Source of the DNA: Paramylibacter kogurei
Lineage (GTDB): Bacteria; Pseudomonadota; Alphaproteobacteria; Rhodobacterales; Rhodobacteraceae
Assembly (NCBI RefSeq): GCF_002742285.1
Contig: NZ_MDGM01000014.1
Coordinates: 124,001-188,000, forward strand
Direction: 5' to 3'
Length of the DNA stretch: 64,000 bases
This document shows positions 1 through 9,780 of the stretch, piece by piece. Positions within the stretch are counted from its first letter, which is position 1; each line of letters opens with the position of its first letter. The notes beneath the pieces were generated by a model. It was not told the origin of the DNA. It made no database searches and was given only the letters and a program-made list of their open reading frames with translations. The translations under genes were made by a program, and so were the position numbers.

Positions 1-1
1 T

Positions 2-781
2 GTATCGCCACGTGTGGTGCCAGTGGTTCCCCATGACAATAAAGCCATCCATAATTTGGATGAGGTTTCAGCATGGATCGAAGCACTTTCCACACAGGCG
101 CATAATGCAGCGACGGCAGGCACGCCCATTTTTCTAGGTGGCGATCATAGCATGGCCGCAGGCACCGTGAGCGGCGTGGCGCGCGCAGCGGCGGAGGCGG
201 GTAAACCGCTGTTTGTTTTATGGCTTGATGCGCATCCAGATTTTCACAGCCTGTCAAGTACAGGCAGTGGAAACCTGCATGGTACACCTGTGGCATATTT
301 TACCGGTCAAGCTGGATTTGATGGATATTTTCCTGCCGTGAGCCATCCTGTTGATCCTGCAAATATTTTCATGATGGGATTGCGTAGTGTTGATCCTGCG
401 GAAAATGCCGCCATGGCAAAAACCGATATTACGCTGCATGATATGCGCGCAATGGATGAATTTGGCATCGTCGCCCCATTGCGAGAGTTTTTGTCTCGCG
501 TCAAAGAAGCGGATGGGTGGTTGCATGTAAGTCTTGATGTGGATTTCATTGATCCCAGTATTGCACCAGGTGTTGGTACAACCGTGCCCGGTGGGGCAAC
601 ATTTCGCGAAGCACATTTAATCTTGGAAATGGCCCAAGAAAGCGGGCTTACCCGATCTATGGATTTGGTCGAACTGAACCCGTTTTTGGATGAACGCGGA
701 CGCACGGCAAAATTGCTTGTCGATTTAACCGCCAGCCTGTTTGGGCGCCGCATTATCGATCGCAAAACAAAAAGCTATTAA
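2..781 (+). CDS. rocF: Arginase, 5' end outside window
   Basis: Cytosolic Mn-dependent hydrolase that splits L-arginine into ornithine and urea. The reading frame is open from base 2, so the true start lies upstream; about 259 C-terminal residues are present against roughly 300-310 for the family. The binuclear metal motifs are visible: GGDHS near nt 137-151, DAHPDFH near 227-247 and DVDFIDP near 536-556. The segment GNLHGTPVAY is typical of arginases rather than agmatinases. Ornithine cyclodeaminase begins about 50 bp downstream on the same strand, giving an arginine-to-proline pair, which supports arginase over other ureohydrolases. Confidence 0.92.
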   Translation, partial: VSPRVVPVVPHDNKAIHNLDEVSAWIEALSTQAHNAATAGTPIFLGGDHSMAAGTVSGVARAAAEAGKPLFVLWLDAHPDFHSLSSTGSGNLHGTPVAYFTGQAGFDGYFPAVSHPVDPANIFMMGLRSVDPAENAAMAKTDITLHDMRAMDEFGIVAPLREFLSRVKEADGWLHVSLDVDFIDPSIAPGVGTTVPGGATFREAHLILEMAQESGLTRSMDLVELNPFLDERGRTAKLLVDLTASLFGRRIIDRKTKSY

Positions 782-831
782 TTGCATAACCCCCTGTGCC
801 GCCATGGGCCGTAAGGGATCAGGAGAGTAAC

Positions 832-1887
832 ATGAAAGATAACCTTAACATCGTACCATTCGTGAGCGTTGAAAATATGATGCGCCTTGTGTTGGAGCGA
901 GGCATTGAAAATTGCATGGCCGAAATTGCGCAATACCTAGAAGAAGATTTCCGCCGTTGGCCGTTGTTCGATAAAACACCGCGCGTCGCATCGCATAGCC
1001 GTGAAGGAGTGATCGAATTGATGCCAACGTCAGACGGGATTGATTACGGGTTTAAATATGTAAACGGCCACCCCAAAAATATGAAAGAGGGTTTGCAAAC
1101 CGTAACGGCGTTTGGATTGCTTGCATCTGTTGAAACGGGCTATCCTGTTTTGCTGTCAGAAATGACCGTGCTTACAGCGTTACGCACAGCGGCAACATCG
1201 GCGGTGGCGACAAAATATTTGGCACGCAAAGATTCCAAAACCTTGGCTTTGATCGGCAACGGCGCACAGTCTGAATTCCAAGCTCTGGCTTTGAAAAAGA
1301 TATGTGGAATTGATGCTGTTCGGCTCTATGATATCGACCCAGCCGCAACAGAAAAATGTGCGGCCAATTTGGCCGATAGTGGTCTGACCATTATTAAATG
1401 TGACACTCCCCAAGGTGCGATCGAGGGCGCAGATGTTGTTACGACTTGTACGGCGGATAAAAAATATTCGACAATTTTGACGGATAACATGGTTGGTGCA
1501 GGCATTCATATCAATGCAATCGGTGGTGATTGCCCTGGTAAGACCGAGCTTCACAAAGACATATTGCTGCGCTCTGACATCTACGTGGAATACCCAGAAC
1601 AAACCCGTATTGAGGGTGATATTCAACAGCTTGACGACGATTACCCCGTCAAAGAATTATGGCAGGTTTTAACAGGTGAAATCGACGGGCGCAGCGATGA
1701 TAAGGCAATCACTTTGTTTGACGGTGTCGGGTTTGCAATCGAAGATTTTTCGGCGTTACGTTGGCTGCGCGATGCATTAAAATCGTCTGATAAGTATCAG
1801 GATTTGGACATGATTGCAGACCCTGATGATCCGCGTGATCTGTTTGGAATGGTGCGGCGCGAAGCAGAGCGTTTGGCAGATTCGTAA
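832..1887 (+). CDS. ocd: Ornithine cyclodeaminase
   Basis: Converts L-ornithine to L-proline and ammonia using tightly bound NAD, in the mu-crystallin/OCD superfamily. At 351 aa it has the family length. A central Rossmann segment shows ALIGNGAQSEFQ, and EMTVLTALRTAATSAVATKYLA is the substrate/NAD region. The ATG at 832 is chosen because AGGAGAG lies at 821-827; an in-frame GTG at 796 has no ribosome binding site. It follows arginase on the same strand, so ornithine made there is channelled to proline. A weak hairpin with an upstream T-run near 1911-1930 may end this unit. Confidence 0.93.
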   Translation: MKDNLNIVPFVSVENMMRLVLERGIENCMAEIAQYLEEDFRRWPLFDKTPRVASHSREGVIELMPTSDGIDYGFKYVNGHPKNMKEGLQTVTAFGLLASVETGYPVLLSEMTVLTALRTAATSAVATKYLARKDSKTLALIGNGAQSEFQALALKKICGIDAVRLYDIDPAATEKCAANLADSGLTIIKCDTPQGAIEGADVVTTCTADKKYSTILTDNMVGAGIHINAIGGDCPGKTELHKDILLRSDIYVEYPEQTRIEGDIQQLDDDYPVKELWQVLTGEIDGRSDDKAITLFDGVGFAIEDFSALRWLRDALKSSDKYQDLDMIADPDDPRDLFGMVRREAERLADS

Positions 1888-2050
1888 AAAGTGCAAAGTA
1901 TCGCAATGCAATTTTTTCTTGTAAAAACAAGCGCTAAAACCGCCAACTAAGCCATATACAGACAGGAAATTGTGTGTTTAACTTCCTCGCAGTAGGGCTT
2001 GGGGCGAGTCTTTCAAGGCCTAAAAAAAATCTTATAGGGAGAATATAACA

Positions 2051-3643
2051 ATGAGAAAAACACCATTTGTATTGGGTTGCTTTGCTGCCGCACTGCTATC
2101 TACAGCTGCGCATGCAAAAACGCTTGTATACTGTTCAGAAGGTTCGCCAGAAGGTTTTGACCCAGCGCTTTACACCGCTGGTACGACGTTCAACGCATCT
2201 TCAAAACCAGTTTACAACCGCTTGGTGGAATTTGAACGTGGAAGCACAAAAATCATTCCGGGTCTGGCCGAAAGCTGGACAGCATCTGACGATGGTTTGG
2301 AGTATACCTTTAATCTGCGCAAAGGTGTGAAATTCCACACAACCAGCTACTTTACCCCATCACGTGATTTTAATGCGGACGACGTTTTGTTCACATTCAA
2401 TCGTCAACGTGACGAAGGAAATGCGTGGCACAAATATACCGAAGGCACATCTTGGGAATATTTCTCTGGTATGGACATGCCTGCGTTGATCAAAGACATC
2501 GTAAAGGTTGATGATTACACGGTGAAATTCATTTTGAACCGTCCTGAATCCCCAACTGTTGCCAACTTGGCGATGGATTTCGCATCTATCGTATCGAAAG
2601 AATACGCAGACAGCCTAGAAGCATCTGGTAACCAAACTAGCCTGAACCAAATGCCAATCGGCACTGGTCCGTTTAAATTTGTTGCTTATCAAAAAGATGC
2701 GGTGATCCGTTATCAAGCACATGGCGATTATTGGGATGGCAAACAGCCAATTGATGATTTGGTCTTTGCGATCACAACAGATAATTCTGTGCGTATGCAA
2801 AAATTGAAAGCGGGCGAATGCCACGTTGCGCCATATCCAAACCCAGCCGATCTGGAAGCGTTGAAAGCTGATCCAAATCTGGAAGTTCAGGAACAAGAGG
2901 GTCTGAACGTTGGTTACTTGGCTTACAACACCAAAGTTGCACCATTTGATAACGCCAAAGTGCGCAAAGCATTGAACATGGCGATTAACAAACAAGCAAT
3001 CTTGGATGCTGTATTCGAAGGCGCTGGTATTGCGGCGAAAAACCCGATCCCACCAACCATGTGGTCATATAACGATGCAATCGTTGACGATGGTTACGAT
3101 CCTGTTGCCGCAAAGGCCGCATTGGAAGCCGAAGGTGTTACAGATCTGTCCATGAAAATCTGGGCTATGCCTGTTGCACGTCCATATAACCCAAATGCAC
3201 GTCGTATGGCCGAGTTGATCCAAGCGGATTTCGCAGCCATCGGTGTGACCGCAGAGGTGACATCCTATGAATGGGGTGAATATCTGAAGCTGTCAAAAGA
3301 CGAAGATCGTGACGGCGCGGTATTGCTTGGTTGGACAGGTGACAACGGTGATCCCGACAATTTCTTGTCAGTATTGCTGTCATGTTCATCTGTTGGCGGT
3401 TCAAACCGTGCACAGTGGTGTAACAAAGACTTTGATGACTTGGTAAACAAAGCCAAAGCATCATCAGATGCTGCAGAGCGTACATCATTGTACGAACAAG
3501 CGCAGGTCGTGTTCAAAGAACAAGCACCTTGGGCAACCATCGCGCACTCTGTTGTGTTCATGCCAATGAGCAACAAAGTTCAAAACTATAAAATGGATCC
3601 ATTGGGCGGCCACCGTTTCGACGGTGTTGATCTCGCTGAATAA
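2051..3643 (+). CDS. dppA: Dipeptide ABC transporter, periplasmic binding protein
   Basis: Periplasmic solute-binding protein (family 5) that hands dipeptides to the DppBCDF importer. It is 530 aa with a Sec signal peptide of about 22 residues (charged MRK, hydrophobic core, cleavage after AHA). Similarity to enterobacterial DppA runs along the whole chain: LVYCSEGSPEGF, NRLVEF, IPGLAE, AMDFASI, PNARRMAE and WTGDNGDPDNF are all DppA-like. AGGGAGAATATAAC precedes the ATG. It is the first gene of an operon with permeases and ATPases. A strong hairpin just after its stop probably raises its transcript level above that of the downstream genes. Confidence 0.94.
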   Translation: MRKTPFVLGCFAAALLSTAAHAKTLVYCSEGSPEGFDPALYTAGTTFNASSKPVYNRLVEFERGSTKIIPGLAESWTASDDGLEYTFNLRKGVKFHTTSYFTPSRDFNADDVLFTFNRQRDEGNAWHKYTEGTSWEYFSGMDMPALIKDIVKVDDYTVKFILNRPESPTVANLAMDFASIVSKEYADSLEASGNQTSLNQMPIGTGPFKFVAYQKDAVIRYQAHGDYWDGKQPIDDLVFAITTDNSVRMQKLKAGECHVAPYPNPADLEALKADPNLEVQEQEGLNVGYLAYNTKVAPFDNAKVRKALNMAINKQAILDAVFEGAGIAAKNPIPPTMWSYNDAIVDDGYDPVAAKAALEAEGVTDLSMKIWAMPVARPYNPNARRMAELIQADFAAIGVTAEVTSYEWGEYLKLSKDEDRDGAVLLGWTGDNGDPDNFLSVLLSCSSVGGSNRAQWCNKDFDDLVNKAKASSDAAERTSLYEQAQVVFKEQAPWATIAHSVVFMPMSNKVQNYKMDPLGGHRFDGVDLAE

Positions 3644-3651
3644 TCCAACGT

Positions 3652-3677
3652 GTCTGGGCGGCGATTGCCGCCCAGAC
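3652..3677 (+). terminator. Strong intercistronic hairpin after dppA
   Basis: GTCTGGGCGGC (3652-3662), loop GATT, then GCCGCCCAGAC (3667-3677): a perfect 11-bp GC-rich stem with a 4-nt loop, followed by a short CTTTAT. It lies nine bases after the dppA stop and before the M24 peptidase start. Such hairpins between binding-protein and permease genes usually cause partial termination or protect the upstream message from 3' decay. Confidence 0.75.
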
Positions 3678-3694
3678 CTTTATCAAAGATACCC

Positions 3695-4804
3695 ATGACA
3701 GATAACCGATTAAACCCAATCACAGCGGCGATTAACAACGCTGGCCTTGATGCTGTTGCCTTTGTTCCCGGTCCTAATTTTCGCCGTATATTTGGCCGTG
3801 ATTTCCACCTAATGGAACGCCCATTGGTGGTGATAATCCCGCGCACTGGCGCCCCTGTTGCCATTGTTCCAAATTTGGAAATGGCATCGTTCGAACACCT
3901 TAATTTCCCCGGTCAGATTTTTGATTGGCGCGATGAAATTGGATATGCTGGTGCATTCAAAGATGCCGCAACCGCGCTTGGTGAAATTGGTGATGCGCCG
4001 CGTATCGGATTGGAAGCACAGCGCATGCGTGTGTTTGAACAATTCGCGCTACAAGATGTTTTGCCCAATGCCACGTTTTTTGATGCCCATGCGGAAATTT
4101 CTGCAATTAGGCTCTGTAAAACAGATGATGAAATTGCATTGCTGAAACGCGCAATAGAAATATCCGAAGAAGCACTTGAAAAAACACTACAAGATGTGCG
4201 CGAAGGACAGACCGAAAAACAAATCGAAGGGATGTTGTTAAACAACCTATTCGCATGTGGTGCAGATGGTTTATCGTTTGATCCCATCGTGGCCGCAGGT
4301 GACAATGCCGCGCAACCACATGCCCATGCGCGCCCCGATTATCAGGTAAAATCTGGCGATGCATTATTGATTGATTTTGGCGCAAGTTACCAAGGTTATA
4401 ACGCAGATATAACGCGCACCTTTTTTATCAAAGACGTATCAGATTATGATCGCGCATTTTATGAAACTGTCAAAGCAGCGAACGAAGCAGGGAAAACGGC
4501 AACGCTTGCAGGTGTGACCGCGCATAACATTGACGATGCGGTTCAATTGGTGTTGGAAAATTCGCAATTTGCTGCATTTGCACGTCACAAAACGGGTCAC
4601 GGTTTAGGGTTGGATGTGCACGAAGCACCACAAATTATGCGTGGAAATCATACTGTTCTTGAAACAGGAATGGTTTTCACCGTAGAACCCGGTCTTTATC
4701 GTTCCGGCGAATGCGGTGTGCGCATCGAGGACGATATTGTTGTTACCGAAACGGGTCATATTTGCCTGACCAGTTTTTCACGCGAGCTAAGGATAGTAGG
4801 CTAG
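3695..4804 (+). CDS. M24 family metallopeptidase (Xaa-Pro aminopeptidase type)
   Basis: Cytosolic dinuclear-metal aminopeptidase of the creatinase/pita-bread fold, expected to cleave N-terminal residues next to proline in imported peptides. It is 369 aa from the ATG at 3695. The five metal ligands can be traced in the C-terminal half: IDFGASYQGYNADITR (two Asp), TGHGLGLDVHEAP (His), TVEPGLY (Glu) and VRIEDDIVV (Glu). The N-terminal half is a creatinase-like domain. The stop codon abuts the dppB start, so it belongs to the dpp operon, giving import and cytoplasmic cleavage in one unit. Exact substrate (X-Pro dipeptide or longer) cannot be told from sequence. Confidence 0.88.
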   Translation: MTDNRLNPITAAINNAGLDAVAFVPGPNFRRIFGRDFHLMERPLVVIIPRTGAPVAIVPNLEMASFEHLNFPGQIFDWRDEIGYAGAFKDAATALGEIGDAPRIGLEAQRMRVFEQFALQDVLPNATFFDAHAEISAIRLCKTDDEIALLKRAIEISEEALEKTLQDVREGQTEKQIEGMLLNNLFACGADGLSFDPIVAAGDNAAQPHAHARPDYQVKSGDALLIDFGASYQGYNADITRTFFIKDVSDYDRAFYETVKAANEAGKTATLAGVTAHNIDDAVQLVLENSQFAAFARHKTGHGLGLDVHEAPQIMRGNHTVLETGMVFTVEPGLYRSGECGVRIEDDIVVTETGHICLTSFSRELRIVG

Positions 4805-5812
4805 ATGATCGGTTTTCTTCTTAAACGTATCTTGTTGTTGATCCCGACATTCATCGGCATCACCATCGTTTCATTCGGGTTTGTTCGTGTATTACCAGGT
4901 GATCCGGTTTTGTTGATGGCAGGGGAACGTGGCATTACCGAAGAACGCTATGCCGCGTTACTGGCGGAATTTGGATATAATCGCCCGATGTGGCAACAAT
5001 ATTTGGAATATCTCAAGGATTTGTTGCATGGGGATTTCGGCAATTCATTGGTCACAAAACAACCGGTGCTTTCAGAGTTTTTCACGCTATTTCCAGCAAC
5101 GGTAGAATTGGCACTTTGTGCGATTGTATTGGCGATCGTGATCGGGATCCCCGCGGGCATTATCGCCGCGACAAAACGCGGCAGCTTTATTGATCAAAGC
5201 ATCATGGGAACAGCATTGGTTGGATATTCCATGCCGATTTTCTGGTGGGGTTTATTGTTGATCATTGTGTTTAGCGGAACATTGGGATGGACCCCTGTTT
5301 CTGGGCGCATTTCATTGCTGTATTTCTTTGAGCAAAAAACAGGGTTCATGTTGATCGACAGTTTGTTGTCTGGTCAAAAAGGCGCCTTTGCATCCGCTGT
5401 ACAACATTTGATTTTGCCGACCATTGTTTTGGCAACAATTCCATTGGCGGTGATTGCACGCCAAACGCGTTCCGCAATGCTAGAAGTTCTTGGCGAAGAT
5501 TATGTGCGCACTGCACGTGCCAAAGGATTATCAGCGCGACTTGTTGTGGGTGTTCATGCATTGCGTAATGCAATGATCCCGGTGATTACTGTCATTGGCT
5601 TGTCGGTGGGCACACTGTTGGCGGGCGCAATTTTGACCGAAACAATTTTTTCTTGGCCAGGAATTGGCAAATGGATGATCGATAGCATTTCACGCCGCGA
5701 TTATCCTGTTGTGCAAAGTGGTTTGTTATTGATCGCTGCAATTATCATGATCGTGAATCTGTTGGTTGATATTACCTATGGTTTGATCAATCCACGCATT
5801 CGCCATCAATAG
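4805..5812 (+). CDS. dppB: Dipeptide ABC transporter permease DppB
   Basis: Inner-membrane permease of the BPD-transport family, 335 aa, starting directly after the preceding stop codon. An N-terminal membrane helix (LLLIPTFIGITIVSFGFVRV) is followed by the DppB-type stretch PGDPVLLMAGE, a periplasmic loop and about five more helices. The EAA loop that contacts the ATPases is visible as DYVRTARAKGLSARLV. It pairs with DppC to form the channel for dipeptides delivered by DppA. Confidence 0.93.
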   Translation: MIGFLLKRILLLIPTFIGITIVSFGFVRVLPGDPVLLMAGERGITEERYAALLAEFGYNRPMWQQYLEYLKDLLHGDFGNSLVTKQPVLSEFFTLFPATVELALCAIVLAIVIGIPAGIIAATKRGSFIDQSIMGTALVGYSMPIFWWGLLLIIVFSGTLGWTPVSGRISLLYFFEQKTGFMLIDSLLSGQKGAFASAVQHLILPTIVLATIPLAVIARQTRSAMLEVLGEDYVRTARAKGLSARLVVGVHALRNAMIPVITVIGLSVGTLLAGAILTETIFSWPGIGKWMIDSISRRDYPVVQSGLLLIAAIIMIVNLLVDITYGLINPRIRHQ

Positions 5813-5823
5813 GGGATAAAAAA

Positions 5824-6732
5824 ATGAGTGATACAACAAATCAAACCCCGAAAAAAGAAACCAGTATGCGTCGTCGCATGTTGGCGGAATTTTGGTTTTA
5901 TTTTTCTGAAAACAAAGGTGCGGTTGTTGGGCTTGCCTTAATGGTGCTTCTGGTCTTCATCGCCATATTTGCACCAATCGTTGCGCCGCACGATCCGATC
6001 CAACAATATCGCGATGCACTGCTCGTACCACCAGTTTGGCAAGACGGCGGGGATTGGCGTTTCTTGCTGGGAACAGATGCTGTTGGGCGCGATATGTTAT
6101 CGCGGTTGATATATGGTGCGCGTTTCTCACTGTTTATCGGCGTCGTTGTTGTTGGGCTTGCGCTTTTGGGTGGTGTGACTGTTGGGTTGATCGCGGGATA
6201 TTATCGCGGTGCGGTTGATACGGTCATTATGCGTATTATGGATGTTATCTTGGCATTCCCATCATTGTTATTGGCACTTGTTATGGTGGCGATTTTGGGG
6301 CCAGGATTGTTAAATGCGATGATCGCGATTGCGATTGTTCTTCAGCCTCATTTTGTGCGCCTTACGCGTGCGGCGGTGCTAAATGAATTGAACCGTGATT
6401 ACGTGACTTCGGCGCGTGTTGCAGGGGCATCGCCATTTTATTTGATGACACGAACGATTTTACCCAACTGTCTTGGCCCTGTTATCGTTCAAGCAACGCT
6501 TTCATTTTCAAACGCTATTTTGGATGCGGCTGCACTTGGCTTTCTTGGGATGGGTGCGCAGCCGCCAACCCCTGAATGGGGTACGATGCTGGCCGAGGCG
6601 CGTGAATTTATCCTTCGTGCTTGGTGGGTTGTTACATTCCCAGGTCTGGCAATTTTGATCACGGTTTTGGCGATTAACTTGATGGGCGATGGCCTGCGAG
6701 ACGCGCTTGATCCAAAATTAAAGAGGTCATAA
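5824..6732 (+). CDS. dppC: Dipeptide ABC transporter permease DppC
   Basis: Second permease subunit, 302 aa, with the N-terminal helix and HDP motif (VAPHDPIQQY) typical of DppC/OppC, the LLGTDAVGRDMLSRLIYGARFS signature region and an EAA loop (DYVTSARVAGASPFYL). GGGGATAAAAAA precedes the start. The gene sits 11 bp behind dppB, and its stop codon overlaps the start of dppD as TAATG, indicating translational coupling. Confidence 0.93.
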   Translation: MSDTTNQTPKKETSMRRRMLAEFWFYFSENKGAVVGLALMVLLVFIAIFAPIVAPHDPIQQYRDALLVPPVWQDGGDWRFLLGTDAVGRDMLSRLIYGARFSLFIGVVVVGLALLGGVTVGLIAGYYRGAVDTVIMRIMDVILAFPSLLLALVMVAILGPGLLNAMIAIAIVLQPHFVRLTRAAVLNELNRDYVTSARVAGASPFYLMTRTILPNCLGPVIVQATLSFSNAILDAAALGFLGMGAQPPTPEWGTMLAEAREFILRAWWVVTFPGLAILITVLAINLMGDGLRDALDPKLKRS

Positions 6733-7700
6733 TGGGACTGTTAGATATACGAAACCTTAGCGTTGATTTTCAAACAGCCGGCGGACTATTTCGTGCGGTC
6801 GATGGCGTTGATATTCAATGCGAACGGGGTGAAATTCTATCCATTGTTGGTGAATCTGGTTCTGGTAAATCCGTATCCATGTTGGCCATGATGGGGTTGT
6901 TACCGTGGACCGCCAAAATCACAGCAGAGAAAATGGAGTTTGACGGTAAAGATTTAACCAAAATCACCAAACGTGAGCGGCGTAAAATTATTGGCAAAGA
7001 TATGGCAATGATTTTTCAAGAACCAATTTCATCGCTTAATCCATGTTTTACCGTTGGATTCCAATTGGGTGAAAGTTTGAAACTTCATCTTGGAATGAAT
7101 CGCGCAGAGCGTAAGAAACGTTCCATTGAATTGCTGGAAATGGTTGGAATTCCCGCACCTGAAACGCGCTTGTCCGCGTTTCCGCATCAATTATCGGGTG
7201 GTATGAACCAACGCGTGATGATCGCAATGGCGCTATCTGGTGATCCCAAACTGTTGATCGCTGATGAACCGACAACCGCATTGGATGTTACCATTCAAGC
7301 ACAAATTTTGGATTTGCTTGTTTCTTTGCAAAAAGAAAAGGAAATGGCATTGATCCTGATTACCCATGATATGGGCGTGGTTGCGGAAACTGCTGAACGG
7401 GTACAGGTACAATACGCAGGTCAGCGCGTAGAAGAACAACATGTGACAGGCCTGTTTACCGACCCGCACCATCCATATACGTCTGCGTTGTTAAATGCAT
7501 TGCCTGAACGCGCCGTTGGGCGCAAATTACCATCCATTCCAGGTGTGGTGCCCGGGCAATATGATCGCCCAACAGGTTGTTTATTTGCACCGCGTTGCGC
7601 TCATGTTCAAGACGATTGTCATGGTGTCGTGACACGTCAATCAGATGCATTGGGCAATGCCCTATGTAACCACCCATTGAACGCAGAGGTGACAGCATGA
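6732..7700 (+). CDS. dppD: Dipeptide ABC transporter ATPase DppD
   Basis: First of two ATPases powering peptide import, 322 aa. Walker A is GESGSGKS, the signature LSGGMNQRV, Walker [13 protein letters not shown], and the switch His lies in LITHDMGVV. The C-terminal oligopeptide-transporter extension carries spaced cysteines (CLFAPRCAH...C), as in DppD/OppD proteins that bind an iron-sulfur cluster. The start overlaps the dppC stop and its end overlaps dppF by four bases. Confidence 0.92.
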   Translation: MGLLDIRNLSVDFQTAGGLFRAVDGVDIQCERGEILSIVGESGSGKSVSMLAMMGLLPWTAKITAEKMEFDGKDLTKITKRERRKIIGKDMAMIFQEPISSLNPCFTVGFQLGESLKLHLGMNRAERKKRSIELLEMVGIPAPETRLSAFPHQLSGGMNQRVMIAMALSGDPKLLIADEPTTALDVTIQAQILDLLVSLQKEKEMALILITHDMGVVAETAERVQVQYAGQRVEEQHVTGLFTDPHHPYTSALLNALPERAVGRKLPSIPGVVPGQYDRPTGCLFAPRCAHVQDDCHGVVTRQSDALGNALCNHPLNAEVTA

Positions 7701-8647
7701 GCATCGCAATAAACGCCGTTGATTTGAAAAAACACTACGAGGTTAGCGGTGGCATGTTTCGCCAACCCGGCTTGGTAAAAGCGCTTGATGGGGCAAGCTT
7801 CACATTAGAAGCGGGTAAAACACTGGCGGTTGTTGGTGAATCTGGCTGTGGGAAATCAACCTTGGCACGTTTGGTTACGATGATCGAAACGCCAACTGCG
7901 GGAACATTGGATATCGAGGGTAAACCCGCAGATTCATCATCTGTGGATCACCGCAAAGCGGTGCAAATCGTTTTTCAAAACCCGTATAGTAGTTTGAACC
8001 CTCGCCATAAAATTCGCACGATTTTAGAAGAACCATTGCGCCTGAATACGGATATGAGCGCACAAGAGCGTACAAAGCGCGCGGCGGAAACTATGGAGCG
8101 CGTTGGTTTGCGCCCTGAACATATCGAACGCTATCCGCATATGTTTTCAGGTGGTCAACGCCAGCGTATCGCAATCGCACGTGCATTGATGTTGAATCCG
8201 CGCGTATTGGTTTTGGATGAACCTGTGTCTGCTTTGGATTTATCCATTCAAGCGCAGGTGTTGAACATTCTTGCGGATTTGCAGGCGGAACTTGGGTTGG
8301 CATATCTGTTCATCAGCCACGATTTGTCGGTTGTGAAACATATCGCCGATGACGTGATGGTGATGTATTTAGGCAAGGTTGTGGAATCTGGCGCCGCCAA
8401 GGATGTATTTGCCAATCCGCAACATCCATATACCAAGGCATTGCTATCCGCGACACCGAATGCGGATCCTGTGGCCAAGAAAGAACGCATCGTGTTGACG
8501 GGTGAATTGCCATCGCCGTTAAACCCACCGGCGGGATGTGCGTTCAACCCTCGTTGCGCCCATGCCAGCGATCAATGCCGCGCGTCGGCACCTAGATTAG
8601 ATAAACTTGGTGACATAGAAGTCGCGTGTTTTCACCCAGTTGGGTAA
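7697..8647 (+). CDS. dppF: Dipeptide ABC transporter ATPase DppF
   Basis: Second ATPase, 316 aa, with Walker A GESGCGKSTLAR, signature FSGGQRQRIAIARAL, Walker B VLVLDEPVSALDLS and the H-loop FISHDLSVVKHIADD. A C-terminal Cys motif (CAFNPRCAHASDQC) matches the DppF/OppF extension. ATGA overlap with dppD. It is the last gene of the dpp operon and is followed by a hairpin that also serves galU on the other strand. Confidence 0.92.
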   Translation: MSIAINAVDLKKHYEVSGGMFRQPGLVKALDGASFTLEAGKTLAVVGESGCGKSTLARLVTMIETPTAGTLDIEGKPADSSSVDHRKAVQIVFQNPYSSLNPRHKIRTILEEPLRLNTDMSAQERTKRAAETMERVGLRPEHIERYPHMFSGGQRQRIAIARALMLNPRVLVLDEPVSALDLSIQAQVLNILADLQAELGLAYLFISHDLSVVKHIADDVMVMYLGKVVESGAAKDVFANPQHPYTKALLSATPNADPVAKKERIVLTGELPSPLNPPAGCAFNPRCAHASDQCRASAPRLDKLGDIEVACFHPVG

Positions 8648-8654
8648 ATTAAAG

Positions 8655-8682
8655 CGGGGCGTTGCATTCGTATAACGCCCCG
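8655..8682. terminator. Bidirectional terminator between dppF and galU
   Basis: CGGGGCGTT (8655-8663) and AACGCCCCG (8674-8682) form a perfect 9-bp stem with a 10-nt loop, placed between two convergent genes. Confidence 0.75.
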
Positions 8683-8690
8683 TATTCGCG

Positions 8691-9599
8691 CTAGGCTTTG
8701 ACTTTTTTTGTGGCGTCGATATTGCCAATTGTTGTGCGCAGAAATTTTTCCAAATCGTCGCGTAGTTCTGGGCGTTCCAAGCCAAATGAAATTGTTGCCT
8801 GAAGAAACCCAGACATGGAACCACAATCAAATCGATCACCTTCGAAACGATATCCGTAAACGCCGTTACCTGCTGCAGCTTCGGCGTTGATGGCGTCGGT
8901 TAACTGAATTTCACCAGCGACGCCCGGGCGGGTTTCCATCAAGCGTTTCATGACATTAGGGGACAACAAATAACGTCCAATCACCGCATTACGGGATGGG
9001 GTGACTTCTGGTGATGGTTTTTCAACCAATCCGCTTGCCTTGACCAAACGGCCATGATCCTGTTCGACGTCCAGAATACCATATGATCCCACGCTTTCGA
9101 GCGGGACTTCCATTGTGCCAACAATATTGGCATGGGTCTCTTCCCACGCGTCAACCATCTGTTTTAAACACCCTGGTTTCGCCGCAACAACATCATCGGG
9201 CAAAAGCACGGCAAAAAATTCATCGTCATCAACGAAATTACGCGCAATCCCAACAGCATGGCCAAGTCCAAGCGGTTCACCTTGGCGCAGATACGCAGTT
9301 GATCCGTTTTCAATGTTGGATGCTTGCAGCTTTTTCAATAGCTTTTCTTTGCCATCAGCCGCGAGCCGGTCCTCTAATGTTGGGTGTTTGTCAAAATAAT
9401 CGGCCATTGCAGATTTGCCACGAGCACTGACGAAAAGGAAACTTTCGATACCTGCTTCGCGTGCCTCGTCCACCGCATATTGCACCAAAGGGCGATCCAC
9501 CAGCGGTAGCATTTCTTTCGGGATGGATTTAGTGGCTGGCAAAAATCGCGTGCCAAGCCCCGCAACAGGAAAGACAGCTTTGGTAATTTTAGGTTTCAT
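8691..9599 (-). CDS. galU: UTP-glucose-1-phosphate uridylyltransferase
   Basis: Cytosolic nucleotidyltransferase making UDP-glucose from UTP and glucose-1-phosphate for surface polysaccharide and trehalose or galactose metabolism. It is 302 aa, the normal length. The N-terminal nucleotide-binding motif is AVFPVAGLGTRFLPATKSIPKEML, followed by VDRPLVQYAVDEA. EPLGLGHAV and VLLPDD belong to the sugar-nucleotide site. It is a single gene convergent with the dpp operon. It is a possible source of UDP-glucose for the envelope genes elsewhere in the window, but nothing here ties them directly. Confidence 0.95.
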   Translation of the reverse strand: MKPKITKAVFPVAGLGTRFLPATKSIPKEMLPLVDRPLVQYAVDEAREAGIESFLFVSARGKSAMADYFDKHPTLEDRLAADGKEKLLKKLQASNIENGSTAYLRQGEPLGLGHAVGIARNFVDDDEFFAVLLPDDVVAAKPGCLKQMVDAWEETHANIVGTMEVPLESVGSYGILDVEQDHGRLVKASGLVEKPSPEVTPSRNAVIGRYLLSPNVMKRLMETRPGVAGEIQLTDAINAEAAAGNGVYGYRFEGDRFDCGSMSGFLQATISFGLERPELRDDLEKFLRTTIGNIDATKKVKA

Positions 9600-9780
9600 G
9601 ATCTTCTTTTCAATTTGCTTTGACGTGTCTTATGTACGCGCTTTGATAGCGGGTTCAAGTTTTACATTAAAATTCTGTGATTCATGCTTATTTATACAGC
9701 ATATCATAACTGTGACATTTCATACTTATTTTGTGGAAACCGCGTCGAAATACCAAGAAATATAACGAGAAAGCAATTTA

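Noticed and set aside
1905..1935. Terminator after ornithine cyclodeaminase
   Set aside because: Only a 5-bp AT-rich stem (CTTGT/ACAAG) with the T-run on the wrong side; too weak to list.
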